A stretch of DNA of 64,000 nucleotides, taken from NCBI GenBank assembly GCA_030426085.1, contig JAUHYW010000011.1:1-64000 (forward strand). The letters run 5' to 3'. The notes beneath the pieces are model-generated. The model saw nothing but the letters and a program-made list of their open reading frames with translations, made no database searches and was not told the DNA's origin. Of this stretch, positions 17,948 to 25,797 are shown in pieces. The stretch is from a bacterium (GTDB lineage Bacteria; Myxococcota_A; Bradymonadia; UBA7976; UBA1532). The stretch's first letter is position 1, and each line of letters begins with the position of its first letter. The position numbers were made by a program, and so were the translations under genes.

Positions 17948-18829
17948 ATGAAGAGCACCAGCATCGTCCTGGCCACCGACCTCTCCGACGCCGCGAAGAG
18001 CGCAGCCGTCTGGGCCCGCGACATGGGCACCCGCACCGGCCTGCCGGTCATCGCGGTGCACGTCGTCGAGCTGGGGTTCGACAACTGGGTGCACGGCCGC
18101 TACCAGATCAGCGTCGACGATGAGATGCGGCGCAAGGTCGAGGACGAGGTCGCCGCGTGGTACCGCCAGGCGACCGGCGAGCCGGCTTCGAAGGCCGAGG
18201 TGCACGTGGGGCACGCGGTCAGCGAGCTGGTCGACGCCGCCCGGACCTACGACGCGGCGATGCTGGTGGTCGCGGCGACCGGCAAGAGCAGCTTCACCCG
18301 CACCGTCGTCGGCTCCCGGGTGCAGCAGCTCATCTCGATGCCCCCCTGCCCGGTGGTGGTGGTCGACCCGATCAGCTTCACCCTGGCCGGCGCGCCCCGC
18401 ATCGCGGCGGCGGTCGACTTCGCCCCGACCACCCCCGAGGTCGTCGGGGTGGCCGGCTCGCTGGCGACGATGTCCGAGTCGACGCTGATCCTGACCCACG
18501 TCTTCCAGCCGCCGCGCATGCTGGGCGGCATCGACCTGATGAGCACCGAGCAGGTCGCCGAGACGATGAGCGGCGCCGAGCAGGAGCTGGCGACCATCGC
18601 CGGGGCTCAGCTCCCGGGGCTCGAGATCGAGACCGCGGTGCGGGCCGGCGACCCCGCGCCGGGGCTGGTGGAGTTCTGCAGGGCCGAGCGCATCGACATC
18701 CTCGTGCTCGGCCACACCGGGCACGCGCCCTCGGCCCGGGAGCTGCTCGGCAGCACGCCCCGCAAGCTCATCGGCAACCAGCCGTGCACCCTGGTGATCG
18801 CGCCCACCCCCCGCGGCGAGGCGGGCTGA
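17948..18829 (+). CDS. Tandem universal stress protein (UspA x2)
   Basis: 293 aa from ATG 17948, which has GGAG six nt upstream; an in-frame ATG at 17936 has none. Two Usp domains are visible: ~3-140 (IVLATDLSD, VVVAATGKSS, GSRVQQLISMPPCPVVVV) and ~150-288 (AAVDFAPTT, ILVLGHTG, GSTPRKLIGNQPCTLVIA). The G-x(9)-G(S/T) nucleotide-binding pattern is approximate in both, so ATP binding is likely but not certain. Usp proteins support survival in stress and energy limitation. A TATCCT/TTGTCG promoter-like pair lies at 17860-17890. It converges on the hydrolase gene at 18837. Confidence 0.9.
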   Translation: MKSTSIVLATDLSDAAKSAAVWARDMGTRTGLPVIAVHVVELGFDNWVHGRYQISVDDEMRRKVEDEVAAWYRQATGEPASKAEVHVGHAVSELVDAARTYDAAMLVVAATGKSSFTRTVVGSRVQQLISMPPCPVVVVDPISFTLAGAPRIAAAVDFAPTTPEVVGVAGSLATMSESTLILTHVFQPPRMLGGIDLMSTEQVAETMSGAEQELATIAGAQLPGLEIETAVRAGDPAPGLVEFCRAERIDILVLGHTGHAPSARELLGSTPRKLIGNQPCTLVIAPTPRGEAG

Positions 18830-18836
18830 GGCTCGC

Positions 18837-19646
18837 TCACGCGAAGGTGGCCGCCATCGCCGCTCGCAGGCCCTCGGGGTCGTCGATGTGCACCCAGTGG
18901 CCGGCGTCGGGCAGCCGGTGCACCGTCGCGGCGTCCAGCCGGGCCACCCGCCGCCCCATCTCGCCCTTCCACCGGTCGCTGCGCCCGGCGAGCACGAGGT
19001 GCACCGCCATCGACGGCGGCGGCCGCTGCAGGAAGCCGAAGAGATCCAGCCCGGCGTAGTCGGCGAGCAGCGGGTCGACGACGTCGAGGTCGAAGCGCCA
19101 GCGGAAGCCGCCCTCGCCCCGGGCGAGGTTGGTCGTCATCCAGCGGCCGATGCCCGTCGCGAAGCCGGCCCGCTCGAAGTGGCCGACCACCGCCTTGCGA
19201 TCGGAGAGCGGCATGGGCAGCGCCCGGGCGGTCTCGATCACCCGCCGCACCTCGTGGTCGCCGTCCATCGGGTGGGCCCCGGGCGGCGAGTCGAGGGACC
19301 ACGCGGCCTTGAGGCGGGCTCCGAAGTCCCGGGCGAAGACCAGGGCCACCTTGCCCCCGAACGAGTGGCCGACGATCGCCTCGGGGCGGTGGCCGACGTG
19401 GCGGGCGAGGCGGTCCAGATCGGCGGCGCAGGCGGCGACGGTGTGCGGGGGGTCGGCGCCGTGGCTGTCGCCGTGGCCCCGCAGGTCGACCAGCACGAAG
19501 CGCCACGCGGGGAAGGCCGCCGCCAGCCCCCGGGCGAAGCCGCGCCAGTTGCCCCGGGAGCCCAGGATGCCGTGCAGCACGAAGGCGGTCCGGTGGGGCC
19601 GGGCCTCGGGGGCGGTGACGATCTCGTGGGCGCAGACGAAGCTCAT
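18837..19646 (-). CDS. Alpha/beta-hydrolase, YbfF/ABHD11-like esterase
   Basis: 269 aa. Oxyanion HG motif in VLHGILGSRGNW, nucleophile elbow GHSFGGK, acid region near VLAGRSDRW and catalytic His in PDAGHWVHIDDP. Length and order match the YbfF/ABHD11 group of small acyl esterases. No signal peptide is seen, so it is probably cytoplasmic. It follows the MepA-like gene on the same strand with a 45-bp gap, so may be the last gene of the minus-strand run 23596-18837. Substrate unknown. Confidence 0.85.
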   Translation of the reverse strand: MSFVCAHEIVTAPEARPHRTAFVLHGILGSRGNWRGFARGLAAAFPAWRFVLVDLRGHGDSHGADPPHTVAACAADLDRLARHVGHRPEAIVGHSFGGKVALVFARDFGARLKAAWSLDSPPGAHPMDGDHEVRRVIETARALPMPLSDRKAVVGHFERAGFATGIGRWMTTNLARGEGGFRWRFDLDVVDPLLADYAGLDLFGFLQRPPPSMAVHLVLAGRSDRWKGEMGRRVARLDAATVHRLPDAGHWVHIDDPEGLRAAMAATFA

Positions 19647-19691
19647 GGCGGGCCGGGCAGGGGGTGCGGTGGGCGGGGGCGCGGTCGGCGC

Positions 19692-20813
19692 TCAGGCGTC
19701 GTCGACCTCGGGCAGCGCGGGGCGCTTCCAGCCGATGATCAGCTTCTGCCCCGGCCGCAGGATCTTCTTGCGGCTGATGCGGTTCCAGCGGGTCAGCTTC
19801 TTGATGCTGGTGCGGTGGCGCCGGGCGAGCTTCCACAGGCTGTCGCCCCGGCGGACCCGGGTGTAGACCGGCAGCGGCTTGATGGCCTTGACCCCGTGCC
19901 GCTTGATGTACTCCTTGACCGCGGCGACCGAGGCCGGGGCGTCGAAGCGTACGTGCATGTGATCGGCGTGGCCCCGCAGGTGGCGGATGATGCCCCCGCT
20001 CTTCTCGCCGCCGAAGATCTCTTCGAGCTGCTCGGGCGGCACCTTGGCGACGTCCCGGGCGTAGGCCTTCAGCTTGGGGATGAGGCGGCGGTCGCTGAAG
20101 ATGTACTCCACCCCGCCGGCCTCGAGCATCGCCGCCATGAACGTCCAGGTGCGGGGCACATCCAGCGTGCGCCGGGTGGCCCGCTTGAGGTTGTCCTCGT
20201 CGTGGCCCGCCCGCAGGTAGTAGGCGATGTCCGCGTCGCGCCCCGACTGGTGCGACAGGTGCCGCTTGAGCCGGCCGCCCTTCTTCGACGAGATGTCGCC
20301 GACGTGCAGCCGGGGGGTGTCGGGGAACTTCTCGTGCACCGCGGCGGCGGCCCGCTCGATGGCGTCGACCACCTCCCGGGTGCCGAAGCGGTACTTGTCG
20401 CGCACGGTGAAGTGCTCGCCGGCCTCGAGCGGCTCGCCGTAGGCCAGCCAGCCCCGGTTGGGGCTGCCGATGGAGACGGTGTGGGGCCAGCTCGGGGGCG
20501 CGGTCTCGGCGGCGGGCGCCTCGGCCTCGGCCTCGTCGTCGACGCCGGCCTGACCCCCGGCCAGCTCGGCGTCGAGAGCCGCCTCTTCGTCGTCGAGCCG
20601 GGCCAGCTCGTCCTCGAACGCCGCCCGCACATGGGGATCGGTCGGGCCGCGCACGCCGCGCCACAGCGGCGAACTCCAGCTCGACGCGGCGTCGAGGGCG
20701 GTGGGGTCGATCAGGGGCTCTCCGGCGATCGCGGCCGGCGCGAGCAGGCCCGAGGCGGCGACGAGGGCCACGTAGGACCCCCCCCGGCGGATGCGCGTCA
20801 GGATCGGCTTCAT
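19692..20813 (-). CDS. MepA-like murein endopeptidase with LysM domain
   Basis: 373 aa from ATG 20813 after a GGAGAGA site; the much longer open frame upstream is antisense-type noise over the next gene. A signal peptide ends near AAIAGEP. A Glu/Ala-rich linker (~60-110) precedes a peptidase M74 (LAS) domain at ~120-310: H and D in RLHVGD and SHQSGRDADIAY, and the last His in HADHMHVRF. LysM sits at ~317-361 (VRRGDSLWKLARRH... RPGQKLI), binding peptidoglycan. MepA cuts D-Ala-mDAP crosslinks in the periplasm; added LysM is not in the E. coli protein but is common in myxobacteria. Confidence 0.88.
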   Translation of the reverse strand: MKPILTRIRRGGSYVALVAASGLLAPAAIAGEPLIDPTALDAASSWSSPLWRGVRGPTDPHVRAAFEDELARLDDEEAALDAELAGGQAGVDDEAEAEAPAAETAPPSWPHTVSIGSPNRGWLAYGEPLEAGEHFTVRDKYRFGTREVVDAIERAAAAVHEKFPDTPRLHVGDISSKKGGRLKRHLSHQSGRDADIAYYLRAGHDEDNLKRATRRTLDVPRTWTFMAAMLEAGGVEYIFSDRRLIPKLKAYARDVAKVPPEQLEEIFGGEKSGGIIRHLRGHADHMHVRFDAPASVAAVKEYIKRHGVKAIKPLPVYTRVRRGDSLWKLARRHRTSIKKLTRWNRISRKKILRPGQKLIIGWKRPALPEVDDA

Positions 20814-20851
20814 CGGTCTCTCTCCCAGGTGACGGCGCAGTTCAGCATATC

Positions 20852-22231
20852 CTACACCTCCACACAAGTACGAACAGGTACGCATTGCGCGATTCGACGG
20901 GCCCCGCGGGCGGCCGGGGCCGGTCGCCCGGCGCCCACCAGCCGCCGGGGCCGGCGGCGGGCGAACGCCTCGGGGCGGTCCAGCGCGCGCCAGGCCAGCG
21001 CCAGCCCGGCCAGGGCGGCGAGGCGGGGCAGCAGCGGGCCGTGCACCGCGTCGAGCCAGGGGGTCGCGGCGATCAGCAGGCCGGTGGTGGCCAGCCGGGC
21101 CAGCAGGTAGCCCCGGGTCAGCGCGCCGCCCGCCGGGCGCCCCCGCAGCAGCGCGAAGGCCGGGATCAGCAGCACGACGTCGGTCGGGGGCACCGCGGCC
21201 AGCAGCCAGTTGCGCTGCATGTCGGGCCAGTCGCTGCCCAGGCCGACGACGATCAGCAGCGCGCCCAGGCCGGTGGCGCCCAGGGCGTGAGCCGCCAGCA
21301 GCCCGCCCCGCAGGCGGCGGCCGAAGCGGGGGACCAGCAGCGCCAGCAGCAGCAGCGCCAGCGCCCAGCCGCCGATGATGGCCTGTCCGATGTGGATCCA
21401 GCCGGCCCGGGGGTCGGGCCCCGCCCGCCGGTGGTCCACCGTCGTCTCGCCCAGCAGCCGCCCCCGGGGGGTGGTCACCATGCCCAGGCCGTCCACCAGC
21501 GCCGCGGGCAGGTAGGCCCGCTCCCACAGGCTGCGGGGGCGGTCCAGCGCGACGCCGGGCACGACCTCGGTGGGCAGCAGCAGCGGCAGCAGGCCGGCGT
21601 AGGCCTCGCGCACGTCGTCGCGGAAGCTGCGCGGGGTCATGACCGGCCCCAGCGCGGCGTAGACCGCCCCCCCGGTGTACTCATCGAGGTAGTCCCGCAG
21701 CCGGGTGGCGCAGTTCTCGCGGAAGGTGTCGTAGACGTAGTCCCGCCGCTCGCGGGTGATGTCGAGCCGCAGGTGGGTGATCAGGCGGTCGACCGCGGCC
21801 GGGTCGAGGTCCACCGCCCGGCGCACCACCGTGCGATCGGCCTTGCGCCACCGCCCGAGCTGGCGCCCGTAGCGCCGCACGTCGCCCCAGAACTGCACCC
21901 GGCCGCCGAGGAACTTCTGCACGTAGCCGTCTTCGGTGAACGCGGTCACCCCGAAGTTGAACAGCTCGGCGTCTTCGATGGGGGCGTCCTCGTCGGTGAC
22001 GACGAGCATCGCGGCGTGCCCGTAGAGGCTGTAGACGTCGTCCCCCGCGTCGGCGAAGACCAGCTCCACCCGGGGGACCCGGGGGGCGTCGGGGGCCGCC
22101 CCGGCGTCGATCGGATCGGTCGCGGTCACCGGCGCCGCGGGCGCGGAGGCCTCGGGCGTGGGGGCGGCGGCGGCCGACGACAGCGTCAGAACCAGTGCCA
22201 GCCCGACGAGATGGGACGACGAATGCAGCAT
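20852..22231 (-). CDS. DUF4105 (Lnb N-terminal-like) multi-pass membrane protein
   Basis: 459 aa from ATG 22231 (GAGGCGC upstream). Signal peptide at 1-23. Residues ~50-260 match DUF4105: VYSLYGHAAMLV and LFNFGVTAF, the FLGGRVQFW segment, and ENCATRLRDYLDEYTGG with a conserved Cys, a pattern of NlpC/P60-like circular permutants. About five hydrophobic helices follow from ~290 to ~430. Proteins of this family are envelope proteins, and the human-gut LnbX-associated domain is related; the catalytic role is unproven. It is 38 bp upstream of the MepA-like gene on the same strand, suggesting a cell-wall operon. Confidence 0.8.
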   Translation of the reverse strand: MLHSSSHLVGLALVLTLSSAAAAPTPEASAPAAPVTATDPIDAGAAPDAPRVPRVELVFADAGDDVYSLYGHAAMLVVTDEDAPIEDAELFNFGVTAFTEDGYVQKFLGGRVQFWGDVRRYGRQLGRWRKADRTVVRRAVDLDPAAVDRLITHLRLDITRERRDYVYDTFRENCATRLRDYLDEYTGGAVYAALGPVMTPRSFRDDVREAYAGLLPLLLPTEVVPGVALDRPRSLWERAYLPAALVDGLGMVTTPRGRLLGETTVDHRRAGPDPRAGWIHIGQAIIGGWALALLLLALLVPRFGRRLRGGLLAAHALGATGLGALLIVVGLGSDWPDMQRNWLLAAVPPTDVVLLIPAFALLRGRPAGGALTRGYLLARLATTGLLIAATPWLDAVHGPLLPRLAALAGLALAWRALDRPEAFARRRPRRLVGAGRPAPAARGARRIAQCVPVRTCVEV

Positions 22232-22357
22232 GCGCCTCGGGTGAACGAGGACGCGGCGGGCGCGGACACGGCGATCGCCCCGCCGCAAACGGTTGAACCG
22301 TAGACCCATTACCCGCGATGGGGCGCCGAGCGCAAGCCGTTCCGGGTCAGCGCCCCG

Positions 22358-23596
22358 TCACAGGCCGCAGCGATCGGGCGGGACGCAGGCGCCGTTGGCG
22401 CAGTTGCCGCTGTAGCAGGTGGTGTCGGCGCCGCACGCCTGGCCGAGCCGGGCCCGATCGCGGCAGGCGCCGCCGTCGCAGACCTGATCCGGCCCGCAGA
22501 CCTCGAACAGCCCCTGGCCGCACGGCTGGTCGCGGCCGGGCACCGGCTGGCAGATGCCCTCGAAGAGGAACGCCTCGAGGTCGAGCCCGGCGCAGTAGTT
22601 GCCCGCGCCGCACACGTCGGGGAAGGCTGGCGCGCAGGCCCCGCCGACGGCCACCGGGGCCATGCACTGGAGCTGGAAGTTGGCCGGGTTGAGCCCGCAC
22701 GACAGCCCCGCCTCGCAGAACGGGCCGTTGAGCCCGCAGAGCTGGCCCGCGCCCACGTTGCGGTCGTCGAGCGGCTCGCAGGTGCCCTGCTCGGCGCCGA
22801 AGTCGGCCACGCAGCCCAGCCCCGCCGCGCAGGGCGCGAAGCCCTCGCCGCAGACGGCGCCCTGACCGCTGGGCGCGGCGCAGGTCCCGTTCACGCAGGT
22901 CAGGCCGTCCTGGCACGACAGCAGCGACTCGGGGTTGCACGGCCCGCCGACCGCGCCCCGGGGGGTGCACTGGCCGGGGCAGACCCCCTGGATGTTGCAG
23001 TACTCGCCGGCCGGGCAGGCGTCGTCGAGCGAGCAGGCGCCGCCGGGGCCCGCCTGCCCGATGAATGCGTCGGCGCACTGCTGGGCGAGCATGGCGAAGT
23101 CGGCGTCGCAGGCCAGGTTGCCGAAGCCGGCGATGCACGCCTCGAAGTTGACCGGGGCGAACTCGACCTCGCCGGCGGCCATGGCGGTGCGGATGACCGA
23201 GAGGGTCTGGTCGTCGAACTGGCGGGTGGTGAACGGGCGGCAGTCCTCGTTGTTGGCCGCGTTCACGATCTCGCCGAGGCCGCAGCGCTCGACCCAGCCG
23301 CAGACCGCGCCGGCGAAGCGCTCGGCGGCGTCGGGCGGCAGGTTGGCCTCGCCCTCACCCTCGCCTTCGCCCTCACCTTCGCCTTCTCCCTCGCCCTCCC
23401 CTTCGCCCTCTCCCTCACCTTCGCCCTCGCCCTCGCCCTCGCCTTCGCCTTCCCCTTCGCCCTCACCCTCGCCTTCGCCCTCACCCTCGCCCTCACCCTC
23501 GGCGCCCATGTCCTCGTCGCCACCCGACGGCGGATCGGCGCAGCCGAGGGTCCACAGCAGCGCGGCCGTCAGCAGCCATCCCCAGCGTATCGTCAC
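22358..23596 (-). CDS. Cys-rich lipoprotein with (EG)n linker
   Basis: 412 aa from GTG 23596, with GGAGGAAAC directly before it. Lipobox WTLGC. Residues ~30-80 are an alternating Glu-Gly linker. Then comes a helical region (~80-175, CGWVERCGL... DADFAMLAQQC) and a long Cys-rich part with units such as GPCNPESLLSCQDGLTCVNGTC and QLCGLNGPFCEAGLSC (abridged), typical of myxobacterial lipoproteins of the DICKKOPF-like Cys class. It is likely surface- or periplasm-facing. It is divergent from the DUF2256/DUF3253 gene at 23726. Function unknown. Confidence 0.8.
   Translation of the reverse strand: MTIRWGWLLTAALLWTLGCADPPSGGDEDMGAEGEGEGEGEGEGEGEGEGEGEGEGEGEGEGEGEGEGEGEGEGEGEGEGEGEANLPPDAAERFAGAVCGWVERCGLGEIVNAANNEDCRPFTTRQFDDQTLSVIRTAMAAGEVEFAPVNFEACIAGFGNLACDADFAMLAQQCADAFIGQAGPGGACSLDDACPAGEYCNIQGVCPGQCTPRGAVGGPCNPESLLSCQDGLTCVNGTCAAPSGQGAVCGEGFAPCAAGLGCVADFGAEQGTCEPLDDRNVGAGQLCGLNGPFCEAGLSCGLNPANFQLQCMAPVAVGGACAPAFPDVCGAGNYCAGLDLEAFLFEGICQPVPGRDQPCGQGLFEVCGPDQVCDGGACRDRARLGQACGADTTCYSGNCANGACVPPDRCGL
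23349..23508 (-). repeat. Hexamer repeat coding for Glu-Gly linker
   Basis: Imperfect 6-bp units (GGCGAG/GGTGAG/GGGGAG on the minus strand) run for about 160 bp and encode alternating Glu-Gly. Synonymous differences between units show selection for the amino acids rather than recent slippage. Confidence 0.8.
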
Positions 23597-23725
23597 GTTT
23601 CCTCCCCGGACGTGTTGCGGCAGCACCATACCCCCCCGGCGCCAGCCGAAAAAAGCGGCCTGTGACCCGGGCTCACCGGACGCATCGAAGAGCGTCGCCC
23701 GGTGTCAGGAGGCCGGCCCCCCGCG

Positions 23726-24097
23726 ATGCGCCGCGAACCGAAGATCTGCGCCACCTGCGGCCGGTCGTTCGAGTGGCGGGCGAAGTGGGCCGATGTCTGG
23801 GACGCGGTGCGCTGGTGCAGCGTCGGCTGCCGCCGCCACCGCCCGGGGCCGCTCGACGCCGCCCTGGAGCGGGCCATCCTCGACCTGCTCGGCGCCCGGG
23901 GTGTCGGCGCCAGCATCTGCCCCGCCGAGGCGGCGCGGCGGGTGCAGCCCGACGGCTGGCGTCCGCTGATGGAGCGCACCCGCCGCGCCGCCCGCCGGCT
24001 GGCCCACGCCGGGCGGATCGTGATCACGCAGCGGGGCCGCCCGGTCGACCCCGGCCGGTTCCGGGGCCCGGTGCGGCTGCGCCTCTTGGAGCCCTGA
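23726..24097 (+). CDS. DUF2256-DUF3253 fusion protein
   Basis: 123 aa from ATG 23726; AGGAGG lies 14 nt upstream, and GTG 23702 is a less likely start. Residues ~4-35 are DUF2256 (KICATCGRSFEWRAKWADVW... WCSVGCRR), a CxxC...CxxxC zinc site. Residues ~40-122 are DUF3253 (ILDLLGARG, SICPAEAARRV, WRPLMERTRRAARRL, VITQRGRPVD), a winged-helix-like domain. Fusions of these two are common in proteobacteria and no function is established; nucleic-acid binding is a guess. Confidence 0.85.
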   Translation: MRREPKICATCGRSFEWRAKWADVWDAVRWCSVGCRRHRPGPLDAALERAILDLLGARGVGASICPAEAARRVQPDGWRPLMERTRRAARRLAHAGRIVITQRGRPVDPGRFRGPVRLRLLEP

Positions 24098-24115
24098 GCG
24101 GCGGCCCGGTACGAT
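24086..24115 (+). promoter_or_regulatory. Promoter with leaderless spacing for 24122 gene
   Basis: TTGGAG at 24086-24091, an 18-bp spacer and TACGAT at 24110-24115. The -10 ends 6 nt before ATG 24122. The same TA(C/T)GATGCGCCGATG arrangement occurs before 16381. Confidence 0.45.
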
Positions 24116-24121
24116 GCGCCG

Positions 24122-25648
24122 ATGGGTCTCCGCCTGCCGTGCCTGATCGCGCTCCTGCTCGCCCTGCCGGCGGCCGCCGCGCCCGACGACGACGCCTGCC
24201 CCGCCGGCAAGGTGCGCAACGAGGACACCGCCGGCCACTGCTGCTGGGAGGGCCAGGCGTGGTCCGGGCTGTACAAGCAGTGCGTCGGCCTCGCCGAGTG
24301 CCCCGCGGGCCTGCTGCCCACCGAAGACGGCGAGGACTGCGCCCCGCTGGAGTGCGCCGACGGGCGGGTGGCGATCGGCGGCGGCTGCTGCTGGCCCGGC
24401 CAGCGTTGGACCCACCGCTGCGCAGGCCGCCCCGAATGCCCGGCGGGGCGGGTGCCCGACGGGGGCGAGTGCGTCGCGCCCGACCCCGACCGCCCGCCGC
24501 CGCTGCCCCCCGCCGAGCGGCTGCCCTACGCGCCGGTGGCCCCCGACGCCGCGGTCACGCTCGAGCCGGGCACCTATCGCCGGGGCTCGCCCCGCCGGGA
24601 GGCGGGCCGCTTCCGCAACGAGGAGCGCCACCGGGTGGCCCTCAGCCGCCCCATCCGGTTCAAGACCACCGAGGTCACCCGCCGCGAGTGGCGCATGCTG
24701 GTGCCCCACGACCCGAGCCGCTTCGCCGGCTGCGGCCTCGACTGCCCGGTGGAGCGGGTGAGTTGGTACGAAGCGCTGGAGTACCTCAACCGGCTGTCGG
24801 CGGCCGAGGGGCTGGCCGCGTGCTATCGCCTCGACCGCTGCGTGGGCCAGCCCGGCGGCGGCTGCCCCGGCGACGCGCTGCGCTGCACCGGCGAGTTCCG
24901 CTGCGGGGCGGTGCAGTTCGTGGGGCTCGACTGCCCGGGCTACCGCCTGCCCACCGAGGCCGAGTGGGAGTGGGCCGCCCGGGCGGGGGACGAGGGGCCG
25001 CGCCCGGCGGACGACCCGCTGGTCGACGTCGCCTGGGTCGCGGGCAACAGCGCCGTCGAGTACCCCGGCGCGGTGGACTGCGCCGCCTGGACCGGCTCGC
25101 CGGTGCCCCGCCGCTGCGGCCCGAAGGGGGCCGCGACCCGGCTGAGCAACCGCTGGGGGCTGCACGACGCGCTGGGCAACGTCGCCGAGTGGGTGTGGGA
25201 CGGCTTCGGGCGCTACCCCCGCCACGGGGCGGCCGATCCGGTGCGCCACCTGGGGCTCGAGCGGGGCGTGCGCGGGGGGAGCTGGGCCGACCGCCCCCGC
25301 TTCGCGCTGCGGGCCCGCATGCCGCCCGACGGGCGCAACGCGACGGTGGGCTTCCGCTGGGTGCGCACGCTGCGCCCCGGCGTGCCGCCGCCGCTCCTGC
25401 GCCGGCCGCTGGCGGTCGGGCCGGCGGTGACCGGGGTCGAGCCGGCGGTGCCCGGGCGCTCGGCGGGGCCCGATCGGCCGCAGGTGGGCGACGGGCCCGA
25501 GGTCGAGGATCGGCCGCCCGACGCGGGCCGCCCGGTCGATGAGGACGCGCCCGATCCGCCCGACGCGGCGCCCGCGCCCGACGCAGGGACCGCCGCGCCC
25601 CACGGCCCCCCGCCGGGCCGCCCGCTGGGCCCCGCCGGCGGTCGCTGA
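24122..25648 (+). CDS. Exported formylglycine-generating-enzyme-like (SUMF1) protein
   Basis: 508 aa. Signal peptide at 1-20. Two Cys-rich repeats (~25-125: CPAGKVRNED..., CCWEGQAW, CCWPGQRW) come before an FGE-sulfatase domain at ~140-425: FKTTEVTRREWRML, VERVSWYEALEYLNRLS, YRLPTEAEWEWAARAG, WGLHDALGNVAEWVWD, RGVRGGSWAD and GFRWVRTL. The domain activates sulfatases or binds sugars; many bacterial copies lack the catalytic Cys pair, and I do not see the canonical pair clearly here. A Pro/Asp-rich tail follows. Such Cys-repeat fusions are typical of myxobacterial surface proteins. Catalysis is not assured. Confidence 0.85.
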   Translation: MGLRLPCLIALLLALPAAAAPDDDACPAGKVRNEDTAGHCCWEGQAWSGLYKQCVGLAECPAGLLPTEDGEDCAPLECADGRVAIGGGCCWPGQRWTHRCAGRPECPAGRVPDGGECVAPDPDRPPPLPPAERLPYAPVAPDAAVTLEPGTYRRGSPRREAGRFRNEERHRVALSRPIRFKTTEVTRREWRMLVPHDPSRFAGCGLDCPVERVSWYEALEYLNRLSAAEGLAACYRLDRCVGQPGGGCPGDALRCTGEFRCGAVQFVGLDCPGYRLPTEAEWEWAARAGDEGPRPADDPLVDVAWVAGNSAVEYPGAVDCAAWTGSPVPRRCGPKGAATRLSNRWGLHDALGNVAEWVWDGFGRYPRHGAADPVRHLGLERGVRGGSWADRPRFALRARMPPDGRNATVGFRWVRTLRPGVPPPLLRRPLAVGPAVTGVEPAVPGRSAGPDRPQVGDGPEVEDRPPDAGRPVDEDAPDPPDAAPAPDAGTAAPHGPPPGRPLGPAGGR

Positions 25649-25662
25649 GGCTGTCCGACGCC

Positions 25663-25688
25663 CGGGACATGTCCCGGGACATGTCCCG
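25663..25688. promoter_or_regulatory. Two abutting 12-bp palindromes, putative operator
   Basis: GGGACATGTCCC occurs twice in direct contact (25664-25675 and 25676-25687), flanked by C and G so the whole block is itself palindromic. It lies 15 bp after the SUMF1-like gene and 110 bp before ATG 25798. It could be a dimer-binding operator or a terminator stem; there is no T run. Confidence 0.4.
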
Positions 25689-25797
25689 CCCGAAGTCGCC
25701 CGAAACGGCAGCCCGCCGCGGCCTTGCGCCCGTCCGCCGGTGGCGTGTGCCTTGCGTACGGCTCGGTCACGCACCACGCACGAGGGGGACCCGAGCG

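Noticed and set aside
24122-25648. Calling the SUMF1-like protein an active formylglycine-generating enzyme
   Set aside because: The catalytic Cys pair is not clear and no sulfatase gene is adjacent; many FGE-like domains are non-catalytic.
25664-25687. Resemblance of GGGACATGTCCC to the eukaryotic p53 response element
   Set aside because: Coincidental; irrelevant in a bacterium.
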